DNA of 64,000 bases from Sanderia malayensis (lineage: Eukaryota > Cnidaria > Scyphozoa > Semaeostomeae > Pelagiidae), in assembly GCA_013076295.1 (NCBI GenBank), contig RQOL01000825.1, positions 62,001-126,000 of the forward strand, in the 5' to 3' direction. The notes under the pieces were generated by a model. It was not told the origin of the DNA. It saw only the letters and a list, made by a program, of their open reading frames with translations, and did no database searches. A program made the position numbers and the translations under genes. Below are positions 22,905 through 34,577 of this stretch, in pieces. Within the stretch, counting starts at the first letter, position 1. The number at the start of each line of letters is the position of its first letter.

Positions 22905-24042
22905 TCAAAATTTAGTAATAATTTTCTTACGCTCCTGTAGTTCTTTCACGTTGTCACATCTATCTTCTTCGTGGTTCTTCAGGCAATATGCATATTTCTT
23001 CTCTCTTCTTGGCTTCGCTCCTCCTGCACACAAAGCGGATGACGTCACTTGAGACTGATACTGCGTCTTCTCTGGCTTCAATTTCGCTTCTGGCTTAAAC
23101 ATCGGTGTGTATTGTTCTCGGATTTCAATTTCCGCTCTCAGTACTTCCACCATTTCGTCCATCTCCCATTCATCTTGCTTCTTTGACACTCTCAACATGT
23201 TTAATCTGACGGCTTCCAGTATTTTGTCCATCAATGCGGAAACAATTATGGCAAAATAACTGCTTTTGTCTACAGCAAGCGCTTCCAACCCTCTGTAATG
23301 AGTCTCCACCATGTCGTAAAGTTCACGCAAGCGGGCAAGGTTTTTCTCACTGTAAACTGCAGGCGCGTTAAGCAGTTGACTGATGTGTGCCCTCTTGATT
23401 ATCGCCGGCTTTGCAAATCTTTGTTGTAAAATATCCAAGGCACTTGAATAATTCTTCTCTGTCAATTCTAGCCCAGAAATTACCTTTCTTGCAGGCTTAT
23501 GAAGGTAATATCTGAGACAAGAGAACTTGTCAACGGCGTTAATTTGTTCATTCTCATCAATCGCGCTTTTGAAACCGTCCCAAAATTCTTAATTCTAACT
23601 TTCCGCTGAACTTCTTCAATTCTAATTTTGGAAGTTTTGCTCGTACTTTTCTGGTAGCAATGTTTGAACCGTTCTTAGAACTCAGACTGTCGATCGATAT
23701 TTCCGAATTACTTCTTGTCAACTTCGGCTTTTCTACTTCACTTTTTACTTCATCGATGGATAACAATGCGATGGTGATCCTCTCCTTGAAACGCCCGGTC
23801 TCTTCTATTTCCTCGCCGCAATATGCATCCAAAGTTTCATCTTCGCTTATCATGTCTAGAATTTCTGCATCAAATTCTTTCAATTTTTTCGATCTCTCTT
23901 TCAACTTTATTTCCAAACTCTTCAATCTTATCATGTCCACAGGTTTTGCCTCCATAACTCCTTCGGCCTGTGAAATCACTCTTGCGACATAACTTCGATG
24001 TCCCTGTCGAATTCGTTCCTTCTTCAAAATTGCTCGTTCCAT
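22905..24042 (-). pseudogene. BEL-A gag (DUF1759-type), frameshifted
   Basis: The frame at 23557-24042 starts MERAILKKERI and runs through a coiled, charged region to LPKLELKKFSGKL, the usual entry to the BEL gag core. A frameshift near 23560 leads into 22905-23465, with LTEKNYSSALDILQQRF and a first zinc knuckle (CLKNHEEDRC). The original start is probably 24042, because a primer-binding-site-like sequence lies just upstream. Confidence 0.82.
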
Positions 24043-24061
24043 TTCTACTTATATTTCTTAC

Positions 24062-24079
24062 ATCCGGCTCGGTGGGCCA
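24062..24079 (-). promoter_or_regulatory. BEL-A putative primer binding site and LTR edge
   Basis: On the plus strand ATCCGGCTCGGTGGGCCA reads like the T-arm/acceptor 3' end of a tRNA with CCA, immediately followed by TG at 24080 as an LTR edge should be. On the element strand this is a TGG-initial PBS. The LTR would run upward from 24080; its far end is not visible before the TTAA element at 24317. Confidence 0.55.
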
Positions 24080-24316
24080 TGTAATGCAGAGTTTCCCCCC
24101 TCTGCCAGTTTTCAGATGTAAGAAATAAACAAGTCTTCTTTCTCAAATAATTATTATACCCATATCGAAGCAATCATAAAACGCAACTAAGCAAGAACAC
24201 ACCCAAAATCATGCATTGCTCCGCATGTCATTGCAAAATCAATTCTTAAAAACGGAAGTCTGGATAAGATCACTTATCGACAGCTCAATCATAAAGGGGT
24301 TAATATTATAGCTTAA

Positions 24317-25183
24317 AGGGCTGCTCTCACCATATTTTTTTATTTCATTTCTGGGTAGTTTTTGACGTAAAAACAGGTACTGCACTTTTTAAATTTCGAA
24401 ATTCGCTCATTAACATCTCTTTTCACGGCTCCAAAAGTGCGATTTTCAGGCCATTTCTGAAAATGTCGCGCAACATGAAACGATCTGGGCCGAGGTTGTG
24501 TGACGTAGATGCCGGAACGCAAAAAAACTTCTCTCTTTGGCTTCAGTATGGAAAAATCAACGTCGCGTCCGGTTTTCTCCTTTGTTTTCAATGATAAATA
24601 CAAATGTTTTTTCAAACCACTTCAACACCATCATTACAAAGCTTATTGACATCTCCCCGTGTGTTTTTTTTTTCAATTTTCGGCATTGTTAAGGGCTGAA
24701 AATTGACCCCAAAGCTGATGCAGTGACAATGGATTTTTCCAGTATTCACACGCCTCACGTTGTTATCTGTTCATCACTCAACCTCTTCCTTCCTTTCATT
24801 TGCGTTATAAACAACCAACTATTCGTGATCGTGAATATAATAAGTTTGTTTATCGTTTCCATTTCCATCAGTTCTATAATCTATTTTATCACGTTTTGCT
24901 GTGTGCTTGGTTTTAGCAAGATAATTATGGACTATTTTTGTCTTTACTATTGGGTTTTTGTCAAAGATATTGAAATGCTAAAGTGATGCACTGTTAAAAA
25001 ATTGCTCAAATTGAAATTGTTTGGTTGACATAACCATGGAGTTCTTGTTATAAATTATATACCTTGGTGATTACATTGAAACCTAAGGCAAAGTAAAGGA
25101 GTATATTGTTGACAAAGTCAGACAATATGATCAAAACTAGAACACCAGTATGAAGCCCAACATTGTGCTGGAAAGTTTTTCTT
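24317..25183. mobile_element. Partial TTAA element, family 2
   Basis: Starts after TTAA (24313-24316) with AGGGCTGCTCTCACCATATT and aligns with 29915-30765 at roughly 95%. The similarity stops abruptly near 25183 and the other terminus is missing, so it is a truncated copy abutting the LINE 5' region. Confidence 0.8.
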
Positions 25184-25493
25184 AGATATACCTGCTAGCT
25201 ATATCCGATTCGAAAGAGGTAGCCTATTGTCAATGATAAAGTTTTTGTCAAAAATAATGTGAAAACAATCACAAACCTTACCTATACTCTATTCTATATG
25301 ACTATATTCACGCATGCTGACAATCGGACGTGAATTTCTGTGCGGTCTACATCAAAGCGATATAATTTTGTGCTTGCCCTTCGGGGCTTTGGTTTTCTTA
25401 TGTTTTACTATTAGTTATGATTATTTTAATTTTATCAATGTCAAATCATCAATATATGTCGACAAATATCATCCAGAAGTTGATTAAGCAAAG

Positions 25494-26282
25494 ATGGATC
25501 CAATAAATATGGAATTATTACAAGAAACGATAACAAAATGTATCAAAGCTGAACTAAAGAAACATACTGAAATCATCGAAAAAAAAGTAGAGCAAGCAAT
25601 GACGAAGATAGAAGGTGTTTGCCAAAAATTAAATGAAGTAGAAAAAACGCAGGAAGATTTGAAGAAAAAACAAGCCCTAAACAAGCGACACATCCATGGT
25701 CTCCTAAAAGAAAGTTTAATCAAGGAAAAGGAAAACGAAGCAATCGTCAAGAAAATGAAGAAAAACGAGGAGGAGTTGAGAAGAGCGAACCAAACGATCG
25801 ACGACCTCGAGCAATATGGCAGGAAAACCATGCTTGAAATCTCTGGCTTTCCGAGGCAGGAAAAGGAATCTGCAATTGGGCTCGTGCTCAAATTGGCAGA
25901 ACACCTCGACGTCGATTTAAACGAAACTGGAATAGAAGCCTGCCATCGTATCTCGCCCAAAGCTGACGCCGCGATTATCGTGGAATTTTCCTCCAGAAGA
26001 AAAAGAGACGAGTTTTTCAGAGCAAAGAAGAAAATGAAGAACGTCACAATAGTGGATTTTGGTTTCGAAATTGGTGCTGCAGCTGGTATGGGTAAAATTT
26101 ATATTAACGAGAGTCTAACTAAAAAACGTAAAGGACTGCTTAGAGAAATCAAATCGGTAAGAGAAGATTATAAGTTTAAATTTATTTGGAGCAACAAGGG
26201 GAAAATTTTTGTTCGTAAGGATGAAAATTCTCCCCCTATTTTGGTAAATAAGATAAGTGATCTCAAAAAGTCAAATGAGTAA
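25494..26282 (+). CDS. LINE ORF1 protein (coiled coil plus RRM-like domain)
   Basis: An intact 262-codon ORF. Residues about 12-105 are Lys/Glu-rich with heptad character, a coiled coil likely to trimerise. Residues about 108-200 (TMLEISGFP, GIEACHRIS, AAIIVEFSSRRKRDEFFRAKKKM) match the RRM-like nucleic-acid-binding domain of LINE ORF1 proteins, which coat element RNA. The stop overlaps the ORF2 start: ATGAGTAA contains both, a typical reinitiation layout. No frame lesions. Confidence 0.85.
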   Translation: MDPINMELLQETITKCIKAELKKHTEIIEKKVEQAMTKIEGVCQKLNEVEKTQEDLKKKQALNKRHIHGLLKESLIKEKENEAIVKKMKKNEEELRRANQTIDDLEQYGRKTMLEISGFPRQEKESAIGLVLKLAEHLDVDLNETGIEACHRISPKADAAIIVEFSSRRKRDEFFRAKKKMKNVTIVDFGFEIGAAAGMGKIYINESLTKKRKGLLREIKSVREDYKFKFIWSNKGKIFVRKDENSPPILVNKISDLKKSNE

Positions 26283-26944
26283 TGTGATACCAAAATGTCC
26301 TAAATGCACTAAATGTGTATTGGACGGACAAAAATCTATTTGCTGCGATTCATGCGACTTTTGGTTTCACTTGAAATGCTCATCAATTTCGTTAAAAGAT
26401 TTTGAACGCTTTGTTGAAAACGAGAACCTAACATAGTTTTGTAAAAATTGTCTTAGGGATTCTTTACCCTTTCAATCTCTCGATAATAATAAATTTTTGG
26501 ATTACTTGAGTACTCTAAATCGAACCAACAGGAGTATAAGGGTTTTTGATAAATTAATTTCTAAAGAGTCGAACTATAATAAAATCTGTAGAGTTTGTGA
26601 AAGGAAGGTCCGAGATTCCGCAAAATCCATTCCACGCGTCATGTGTAAATCATTAATCCAAAGGAAATGCTCTCTTTTGGAAACTTGGCAATTGACAGAC
26701 CTGATAATTAACTGGAGTTGCAAACACTGCATGGAAAACGTATTTCCATTTGGATATTTGCCGCAAAACGAGCTGTTAGCTTTAAGTTTTAATTCAAATT
26801 TTGCTTGTTTTTGCCAAAATCATGATTCGATATTTCCGACAGACTATGGGCTTCTTAATAAATTAGATTTTTCAAAGCTTTGGCTTTCCGAAAAAGACGA
26901 ACTCTCTGATAATGACATTGACAATTATGTCGATTTGCATTTAA

Positions 26945-28046
26945 AGGGCTTATGCAGCCAAAAATGACATATCATTTTTTTTGCTGAAATGGAGAGAATT
27001 TAACGTGCTTAGAAGCATCCCGCAAATAGAATTTCAAAATATTTTGTAGTTTCTGAGTTATTCATTGCCAAAGTGAGCACTTTGGACAACTTGTTTTAGA
27101 AACTGTGACATCACAGTGATGTGCGATCTCAGCAGACGCCCTGCGAACCGCGGTCAACAAAAAGCTGATCGGAGTGAAAATTTTCGACAACAGTCACAGC
27201 GGTGCTCTCTTGAGCCTTGCAGATGAATAAAATTGGAATGACTGTACTGTAATAAAATGTTGTTTAATAACTGCCGTGGACTTCTCAATGACAATATACA
27301 CTAACTATTCATCAACAGAACTTCTATTTTCAAAGCGGACATCAATGTCTTGAAGGGATAGGCCGTCACAAGTAGAATCTTCACCGCCGTAGTCGACTCC
27401 ATGTTTGCTTGCGAGGGGCTCCCTTTCGTACGCGCTTTAAACATGCAAAATAACTACAGAATAGTCTTCGTCTTGTTCGCTGCTATTGGGACTACTTCTT
27501 GTTTTGTTTGGTTCGTTGTCCAAGCTAGAACTGGTATAATCACAGCTATCCGACATTTTGAAATAAATGGCAAGTTTCACTTCCAGTCTCGTACTGTTTC
27601 TCGCGTCTGCGTTTCTTGTGCAGAGAACAATAACTTGGTTCAATGTGACGTCACAGAAAACCAAAATCACGAAAATTTGATTTTTTTCAAAAATTTGTTA
27701 TGAATCCCACTTTTGATCAAAAGCAACGGAAATTAGCTCATAATGTGAGAAAAACATCAGTATTTTTGCCACTGGTGAGAGAATCAAAATCGCTTTGCGC
27801 TATCTCAAGTTATTAAAAAAATTGTGACGCGAGGTCGAAATTTCCCATACAAACCCCATGGGAACTCGATTCTCGTGTCATCACTGTGACGTCACGCGTT
27901 TCTACAGACATGGGTGGGTTTGAGCTTAAATAAAACATACTTATACTAATCAGAAAACACTCAAAATAGGTTCATAGTGATACTCAGATCTATTTCTCTC
28001 CATTTCAGCAAAAAAACGATAGGTCATTTTTGGCTGCATAAGCCCT
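26945..28046. mobile_element. TTAA element, family 3, in LINE ORF2
   Basis: Bounded by TTAA (26941-26944 and 28047-28050) with long inverted termini beginning AGGGCTTATGCAGCCAAAAA. The 28047-28050 TTAA is shared with the next element. No transposase. Confidence 0.88.
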
Positions 28047-28050
28047 TTAA

Positions 28051-29322
28051 GGTGATAATGCAACGAAATTTGACATATCGATTTTTTTATTTTAAATGAA
28101 AGCCAAAGATGTACTGATCAGTTTGATGCAATTTTGACGTGCATCTGACAAGTATAAGTTACTTTAATTTCACCTTGAATCAGGCCACCTTTTGCGAAAA
28201 ATATTGCAACGCTGTGACGTCACAGTGATGACCCATATTATTTCTCGCAATGCAAGTCAATGGGTTTTTTCGAACGTCGTTTGGTTTTTTTTAATAGCTC
28301 CACTCAGGGTGGGGATATTTGAGTTCCGGCTGAACCAACATAAGGGTGAATCTTTTAGCCGTCGTTCTGAAAAAAATTGGTGTCATTTTGTTTAACGTTA
28401 GAGACACAATTTAAGTTTGAAAATGGGTACCTCCAAAAAATGTGACGTCATCCCGCGTCGCCATTGTTGCTTCGAGCTGCTATGGAACGACACGTAGCCC
28501 TGGTTTGGCTTATCCCAGGTCTTATTTTTTGTAATAACTTATTTTAGCTCAAAATTGCAGACATTGAATTATTTTTAGAAACTTCGGAAATTAAAATTCC
28601 TTCGATATCACCCCAAAAAGCTAAATCTTCTGACATTTGTTTTGGTCGGCTTATGCACCACTCCGGGCGAGGAGTGCTTAGGCCCGATTAAAGCTGAGAG
28701 TCACACGGGTTGGTTTACGAGCTTGTTTACTGCATCTATTGCAGGAATAGCGTTTGATTTTAGCTTTAATCTCATCTTTAATTCTTTCCCAATATCTCTC
28801 TTTACTTCAAAGCAAAAATGAGCGCTATAATGAATAAAATCCTGCTATCCTAGTCGGTGGGTGCGAATGATGTCTGTCTCCTGAACTCCTTAAAAAGACC
28901 TTGTTCTGTTTGATTGGTTTTGAAATACTATCAGCAACATTATGAAACGATACTTTTTCGCAACACTGAGTAATCGTACAATTGCCTCCGTTATGTATCT
29001 CTACGACATGTAAATAGTTTCATGATTTATTTGCTCCAAGACGAGATACCCGTCATATGTGTGCTCGCTCACAGCTCGCCATGTCGATTGTCAAATTTCA
29101 ATAGAAGGAAGCCTGCTTGACGTTTGCAGACGCGACGTTTGATGACATCACAGTGATGTTCAGTTTTCGCACGAAAAAGGTCAAAATTGCCTACTTTGAA
29201 GGTTAATAGCGAAAAAAGTATACATAATTTGCAAATTTTATTTGCGCCACGTTAATCAGTGCATTGAAATCTATAGATTTTTTAAATAAAAACACTATGT
29301 AAAAATTCGTTGCATAAGCACT
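28051..29322. mobile_element. TTAA element, family 1, adjoining the previous one
   Basis: Reverse-complement homologue of 4579-5751. It runs from the shared TTAA (28047-28050) to TTAA at 29323-29326. Excising both adjacent elements with one TTAA joins LINE codons at 26943 and 29327 in frame, giving continuous ORF2. Confidence 0.88.
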
Positions 29323-29914
29323 TTAAACTTCGATTATTACACCACGCACGGCTTTCATAAACTTGTAAAAAACACACAGGCAGACTCTGACGTCAATCAG
29401 CTTAGCATGATGCACTCAAATATTTGCTCGTTATTAGGTAATATTGAAAAAATTGAAGAGCTTTTAGTTGATCTCGATTTCAACTTCGATGTTCTTGCTT
29501 TCAGTGAGACATGGCACTGCAAGAAATTGGACTGTAATTTTAAAAACCTTTCAATTCCTGGCTATCAGCCGTATAAGGGAATACAGGGGGTAAGCCAAAA
29601 TGGTGGATGTGGTTTGTTTGTCAAGGACAACCTCGATTTCACTGAGAGAATAGAGCTAAACAAATCTTTCAAATCTGAAAAGTGTGAATTTGAAGCTTAC
29701 TGGATTGAGATTAGAAGCTCCATAAATTGAAACATTGTGATCGGAGTAGTATATAACCATTCGAGAAAGGACCCAGCTACATTTTTTGAATATTTTTCAG
29801 GAATACTTAAGAAATTACTTAGGGAAAATAAAACTATTTTAATATCTGGTGACTTTAACCTCGACTTTCTTAAATATGATAAAAATCCTGTTGTTGAAGA
29901 ATTCTTAAACTTAA

Positions 29915-31637
29915 AGGGCTACTCTCACCATATTTTTTTATTTCATTTCTGGGTACTTTTTGACGTAAAAACAGGTACTGCACTTTTTAAATTTCGAAAT
30001 TCGCTCATTAACACCTCTTTTCACGGCTCCAAAAGTGCGATTTTCAGGCCATTTCTAAAAATGTCGCGCAACATGATACGATCTGGGCCGAGGTTGTGTG
30101 ACGTAGATGCCGGAACGCAAAAAAACTTCTCTCTTTGGCTTCAGTATGGAAAAATCAACGTCGCGTCCCGTTTTCTTCCTTGTTTTCAATGATAAATACA
30201 AATGTTTTTTCAAACCACTTCAACACCATCATCACAAAGCTTATTGACATCTCCCCGTGTGTTTTTTTTTTTAATTTTCGGCATTGTTAAGGGCTGAAAA
30301 TTGACCCCAAAGCTGATGCAGTGACAATGGATTTTTCCAGTATTCACACACCTCACGTTGTTATCTGTTCATCACTCAACCTCTTCCTTCCTTTCATTTG
30401 CGTTATAAACAACCAACTATTCGTGAATATAATAAGTTTGTTTATCGTTTCCATCAGTTCTATAATCTATTCTATCAAGTTTTGCCGTGTGCTTGGTTTT
30501 AGCAAGATAATTATGGATTATTTTTGTCTTTACTACTTGGGTATTTGTCAAAGATATTGAAATGCTAAAGTGATGCGCTGTTAAAAAATTGCTCAAATTG
30601 AAATTGTTTGGTTGACATAACCATGGAGTTCTTGTTATTAAATTATATACCTTGGTGATTACATGGAAACCTAAGGCAAAGTAAAGGTGTATATTGTTGA
30701 CAAAGTCAGACAATATGATCAAAACTAGAACACCAGTATGAAGCCCAACATTGTGCTGGAAAGTTTTCTTCGAATTCACATTGAACTTGTGAAATCTTCG
30801 ATCTCTGGACATTAATGTTCACACTCCTGGAAGGGATTTTCTAGTTTTTCTACACAGTTATGACCATAACTACACTTGAAATATTACCAAAATATGAGCT
30901 GCTGCTTCAAATACACACCAGATAAGACAAATAGGGTTATTTTCATGCATTATTAATCCAAAATAGCGGAATTCTGCTTTACCCGTGCCGGAACCTGTTC
31001 GGCCTAACAATTTTACAATTTAGCAATTTTTAACTGACCCGATTTGGTTTAAATCTTATAAATGCATAGATAAGAGCTCACCAATTTTCCTTACTATTAA
31101 TTCTATCGAAAATTGTTGAAAGAGAGCTTGCTCCTCTTTAATTGAATAGATTTCGAATTCATATTGTTGTTTAAAACTATCCCGCACCACTGAAGACTGT
31201 ATGTGAAGCTCGCTCGAGACTGCGACGTTGAGGTCGAAAAACATCCCGGCTTGCAGCATAAGCGTGAGCAAATCATCCTCATTTTTGTAAAAAACTCACT
31301 CTTTTCATGATAAACGAGGCATCAACAGATTCCTCAGATCCTGTACTAGTTCGTGGCACGATTTAATTTTTTAAATACGACTTGGTTTTGACAATAATAT
31401 GCAAAACATTGAATTGGTACTGAACACAATAAAATGAATTTCATGCGTTCCGGCATCTACGTCACACCGGCCTCGCCCCAGTTTTCTTTTTGCCCGACTT
31501 TTTTCTGAAAATCGCACTTTTAGAGCCGTGAAAAGAGGTGTTAATGAGCGAATTTCGAAATTTAAAAAGTGCAGTACCTGTTTTTACGTCAAAAACTACC
31601 CAGAAATGAAATAAAAAAATATGGTGAGAGTAGCCCT
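29915..31637. mobile_element. TTAA element, family 2, in LINE endonuclease
   Basis: Flanked by TTAA at 29911-29914 and 31638-31641, with inverted termini AGGGCTACTCTCACCATATT. Removal of the element and one TTAA restores the endonuclease frame (EFLN followed by LIFANSL). The 5' half matches 24317-25183. No transposase ORF is recognisable in its 1.7 kb. Confidence 0.9.
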
Positions 31638-33123
31638 TTAATCTTTGCCAATTCACTTCAACCTTTGATTATACAACCAACTAGAATTATCAACAGAAGT
31701 CGACCTTCCTTAATAGATAACATTTTTACAAACAGTATAGGTAATAACTCTTATAGTGGCAATCTTGTCACCCCTATTTCTGACCATATGCCTAACTTTG
31801 TTTTCCTAAAAACAAGCATAAGTCGAAATAAGCATGAAATTGTTACCCAGCGTGACTTTAAAAATTTTAACGAACAAAATTATATAGCAGATATTGAAGC
31901 CATAAATTTTTAGTCAGCTTATTCAAACATACTATCCTTAGATGAAAAATATAAGTACTTCCAAAACAATATTATTAATGTTATTAATAAACATGCACCA
32001 ATAAAAAAACTCAGTCGAAAGCAAATAAAGCTTAAACGTAAACCATGGATTACACCTGGTATACTTAAATCGATTTCAGTGAAAAACAAGTTGTATAAGA
32101 AATTTTTAAAATTTAAAGACAATTTTTGTCACTTAACACATCTAAATCAAATTACTTAATTTTTTCTCCAAAAAATAAAAGATCAGATAGGAAAATAAAA
32201 ATAAAAATAAATAATACTGAAATCGATGAAAGTGAAGTTGTTAAATATCTTAGTGTTTTGATAGATAATAACCTTTCTTGGAAGACTCATGTACAGCAAA
32301 TAAATATCAAAATCTCAAAAGGTGTTGGTATCATTGCTCGACTTAGACATTTTGTTCCTATAAATGTACTTATCAATATATATAATTCATTTATACAACC
32401 TCACATTAACTATGCCATCATAAATTGGGGAGGTACATTTAAAAGTACCTTAGACCCTCTGGAATTAAGTCTTAAGCGTGCAGTGAGGCTAATTGCTTTC
32501 AAACAAAGATCTGCTCATAGCAATCCCTTGTTTCGTCAGCTCAACCTTTATAATGTAGAAGACTGCTACAAAATTGAAGCAGCAAAATTCATGTTTGATG
32601 TCACAGTGAAAAAAGCTGACACAAATTTGACAAATCTTTTTAGGCCAGTCTCATCTGTACACAACATTTGTACAAGACAAGCAACATCTGGCTTTTTCTC
32701 GCAACCTTCAATAAGGACCAATTTTAAAGGCATGTCAATAGTAAACAAAGGAGTTAAACTATGGAATGATATTCCTCTCGACATAAAACAATCCAAAAAT
32801 AAATATCATTTTGTTACAGCTTTAAAAAAATGGATTCATGGCTAATGTTAGCCAACAAATAATTTAAGAAACTTGGATGCATAAAAAATCTTGTTTCGAT
32901 CAATTTATGAGCATATATTGATGGTTTTTGACATTTTCTTTTTTTCTCCTTATTCTTATTCTTATTTCCTTTTCTTTTTTGTCTTATGTTTATGTTCTTT
33001 GTAACTTTTCTTAGTTTTGCTAAAATTTGATTGAAAAATTTAAATCTTTTACAATTTCATCGTAACTAGTCGTAAAATTTAAACTGTTTACAATTTTTTT
33101 ATAGTAGATGCAAGCAGAATAAT

Positions 33124-33169
33124 AGGGTAAATAACTCGATAGCTCCTCCGAGTTCTTTTTATTTGCCCT
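33124..33169 (+). ncRNA. LINE 3'-UTR stem-loop
   Basis: Outer stem AGGGTAAATA (33124-33133) pairs with TATTTGCCCT (33160-33169) with one G-U pair. Inner stem ACTCG (33134-33138) pairs with CGAGT (33149-33153), with loop ATAGCTCCTC. A diverged LINE tail at 51931-51976 (minus) keeps the fold with different stem bases. Such 3' structures are where LINE reverse transcriptases recognise their RNA. Confidence 0.75.
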
Positions 33170-33240
33170 AAGCTTTATATTTTTGTATTTAATTAAGTTA
33201 ATCCTTATCCTGTAATTAAAAGCTTGAATGAATGCAATTG

Positions 33241-33617
33241 AATTCAATTTTACGTGCTTTTGCAATGCCTTCGTGCACCCCCAGAGAACTGTGAACGCAT
33301 TCATATGCTAATTTCTGCGCATATATTTTCTCGGGTGTTTCGTCAAAACTCGCACAGATATTTCTGGCAACCCAAATCAGGATGCTTATTGTTATGGATG
33401 TCAAATGCAGCATGCTGATTGGCCAGGCTCTCTGCTCTCTTTTGTGACGTTGAAAACGTACTTTACATGACATCCGGTTGAGCGAATGCATTTTAATATT
33501 TGCATTGCTGCTTCGCAGCGCGAAAATCAATTAAATAATTGAAGCAAAATGCAGGAACAAAAATGAATGACATCTGCTACCATATTGAGAAAAAGTGCAA
33601 ATTTTTTCTATTCCAAG
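33241..33617. other. Intergenic, nothing firm
   Basis: No gene. Weakly inverted motifs TTTTGCAATGC (about 33248) and TTTGCATTGCTGC (about 33500) hint at a degraded foldback, but I could not define termini. Confidence 0.4.
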
Positions 33618-33619
33618 TA

Positions 33620-34339
33620 CCGTATTTCCTCGATCAAATTTTTTTTGGGGGGGGCTCCTAATCGAGGCGTTTATTAGAAAGCATTAAAAAGGAAAAAAAA
33701 GAATAAAAGTTTTTAAACTAAAGTTCATCATCTTGAACAAACAATGTTAAACATATTTTACTTTACCAAGACTCAATATAAAGAAAAATTCACTCTATCT
33801 CAATCAAGTCATCTTTTTAGTGAAAGTGCAAATTCAGAAACTATCCTTGCTGGACACATTCCAATCGAATGGTCATTCCTACTAATCTTCTTTTAACAAT
33901 GATAACACTAACAAGATCACAGCCTCTGTCATTGGGTCTAGAAATGGTTTAGTGACCTTGCCTTAAATCAAGCAAGAGATCGAGCAACAACACAAAAAAT
34001 AAAAGTCGCTATGGTTTTGCACAAATAACTGATGGGCACAAAAGAAATATGCCAACTTATGATCATTATTGTAAAAAATTTGAAAACAAGAATAAAGTTT
34101 GCCTTTATTGATTTTATCCGAAGTTTTTGTATAGGTTCTGAAAAGGAAAGTTCGCTATTCTGTTGGCTTTTGATACCACACTACACCAACGTGTTGTGTA
34201 GTATATTGTGGTATAGTGTAAAAAAATGTTGTGGGGGCGTTTAATCGAGGGGGCATTTATTGCAAAAGCTGGTAGCATAAGGGGGCGTTTATTTGAGTGG
34301 GGATTTTAATCGAGGGGGCGTTTAATCGAGGAAATACAG
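33620..34339. mobile_element. TA-flanked MITE (CCGTATTTCCTCGAT termini)
   Basis: Inverted termini C(C/T)GTATTTCCTCGAT are flanked by TA (33618-33619 and 34340-34341). Subterminal GGGGGCGTTTAATCGAGG motifs are reiterated at 34230-34330. The style matches pogo/mariner-type MITEs. It lies about 240 bp downstream of the NDUFB4 stop codon. Confidence 0.82.
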
Positions 34340-34577
34340 TATAACGTGCACAAAGAGAAGAATTTTTCTGTACCTATAATTCATTCATGGGGTCCACCTA
34401 TTAGACATCAAAAGATACTTGTGGTGCTTTGTCATGAAAGATAATAATACAACAAAACAGCAAACTACACTCAGTAAAATTTGATCAATTGAAAAAAGCC
34501 AAATATGCTAGATGATTGATGTTGACAAGAACTTGCAACATAACACTCAAAAAAGTTAACTTGTTGTATTTCAGGCA

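Larger units (their letters stand above)
17126..24310 (-). mobile_element. BEL-A: decayed BEL/Pao retrotransposon, interrupted
   Basis: Reading the minus strand from 24042 downward gives gag, aspartic protease, reverse transcriptase, RNase H and the start of integrase, in standard BEL/Pao order. It carries frameshifts and stops. A LINE at about 18757-21538 separates the two halves of RT, with loss of the segment between the LWVDD-type box and the VDDLL active-site box. The 3' end is lost inside the integrase zinc finger at about 17126, where an arm-related repeat begins nearby. Confidence 0.88.
26275..32845 (+). pseudogene. LINE ORF2 (PHD-like, endonuclease, residual RT), interrupted
   Basis: Starts at 26275 overlapping ORF1. 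The N-terminus has a C4HC3 PHD-like finger (CPKCTKCV, CCDSCDFWFHLKC, then FCKNC) with a TAG at 26434-26436 inside it. The apurinic-type endonuclease appears as MMHSNICSL, AFSETWHC and GDFNLDFL, with a TGA at 29728-29730. A TAG lies at 31911-31913. After KLYKKFLKF near 32118 the frame jumps to post-catalytic RT sequence (SNYLIFSPKN), so the RT palm and its YADD box are deleted. The C-terminus to 32845 is intact. Removing the TTAA insertions restores phase at both sites. Confidence 0.88.
25190..33240 (+). mobile_element. CR1/L2-like LINE with three nested TTAA elements
   Basis: The order is a probable 5' UTR (25190-25493), ORF1 (25494-26282), ORF2 with an N-terminal PHD-like finger, endonuclease, residual RT and C-terminus (26275-32845), then a 3' UTR with a stem-loop (33124-33169) and a GAATGAATG-type end near 33240. 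Three TTAA elements (26945-28046, 28051-29322, 29915-31637) interrupt ORF2. Because it keeps a 5' region it was probably inserted full length; the RT deletion makes it inactive. The exact 5' boundary is inferred from where the neighbouring element stops. Confidence 0.85.

Noticed and set aside
25484..26047. 187-residue Phe/Ser-rich minus-strand ORF
   Set aside because: Shadow of LINE ORF1; the plus strand encodes a coherent coiled-coil/RRM-like protein.
30417..30812. 131-residue minus-strand ORF in a TTAA element
   Set aside because: The sibling copy at 24723-25183 breaks it, and no motif is present.
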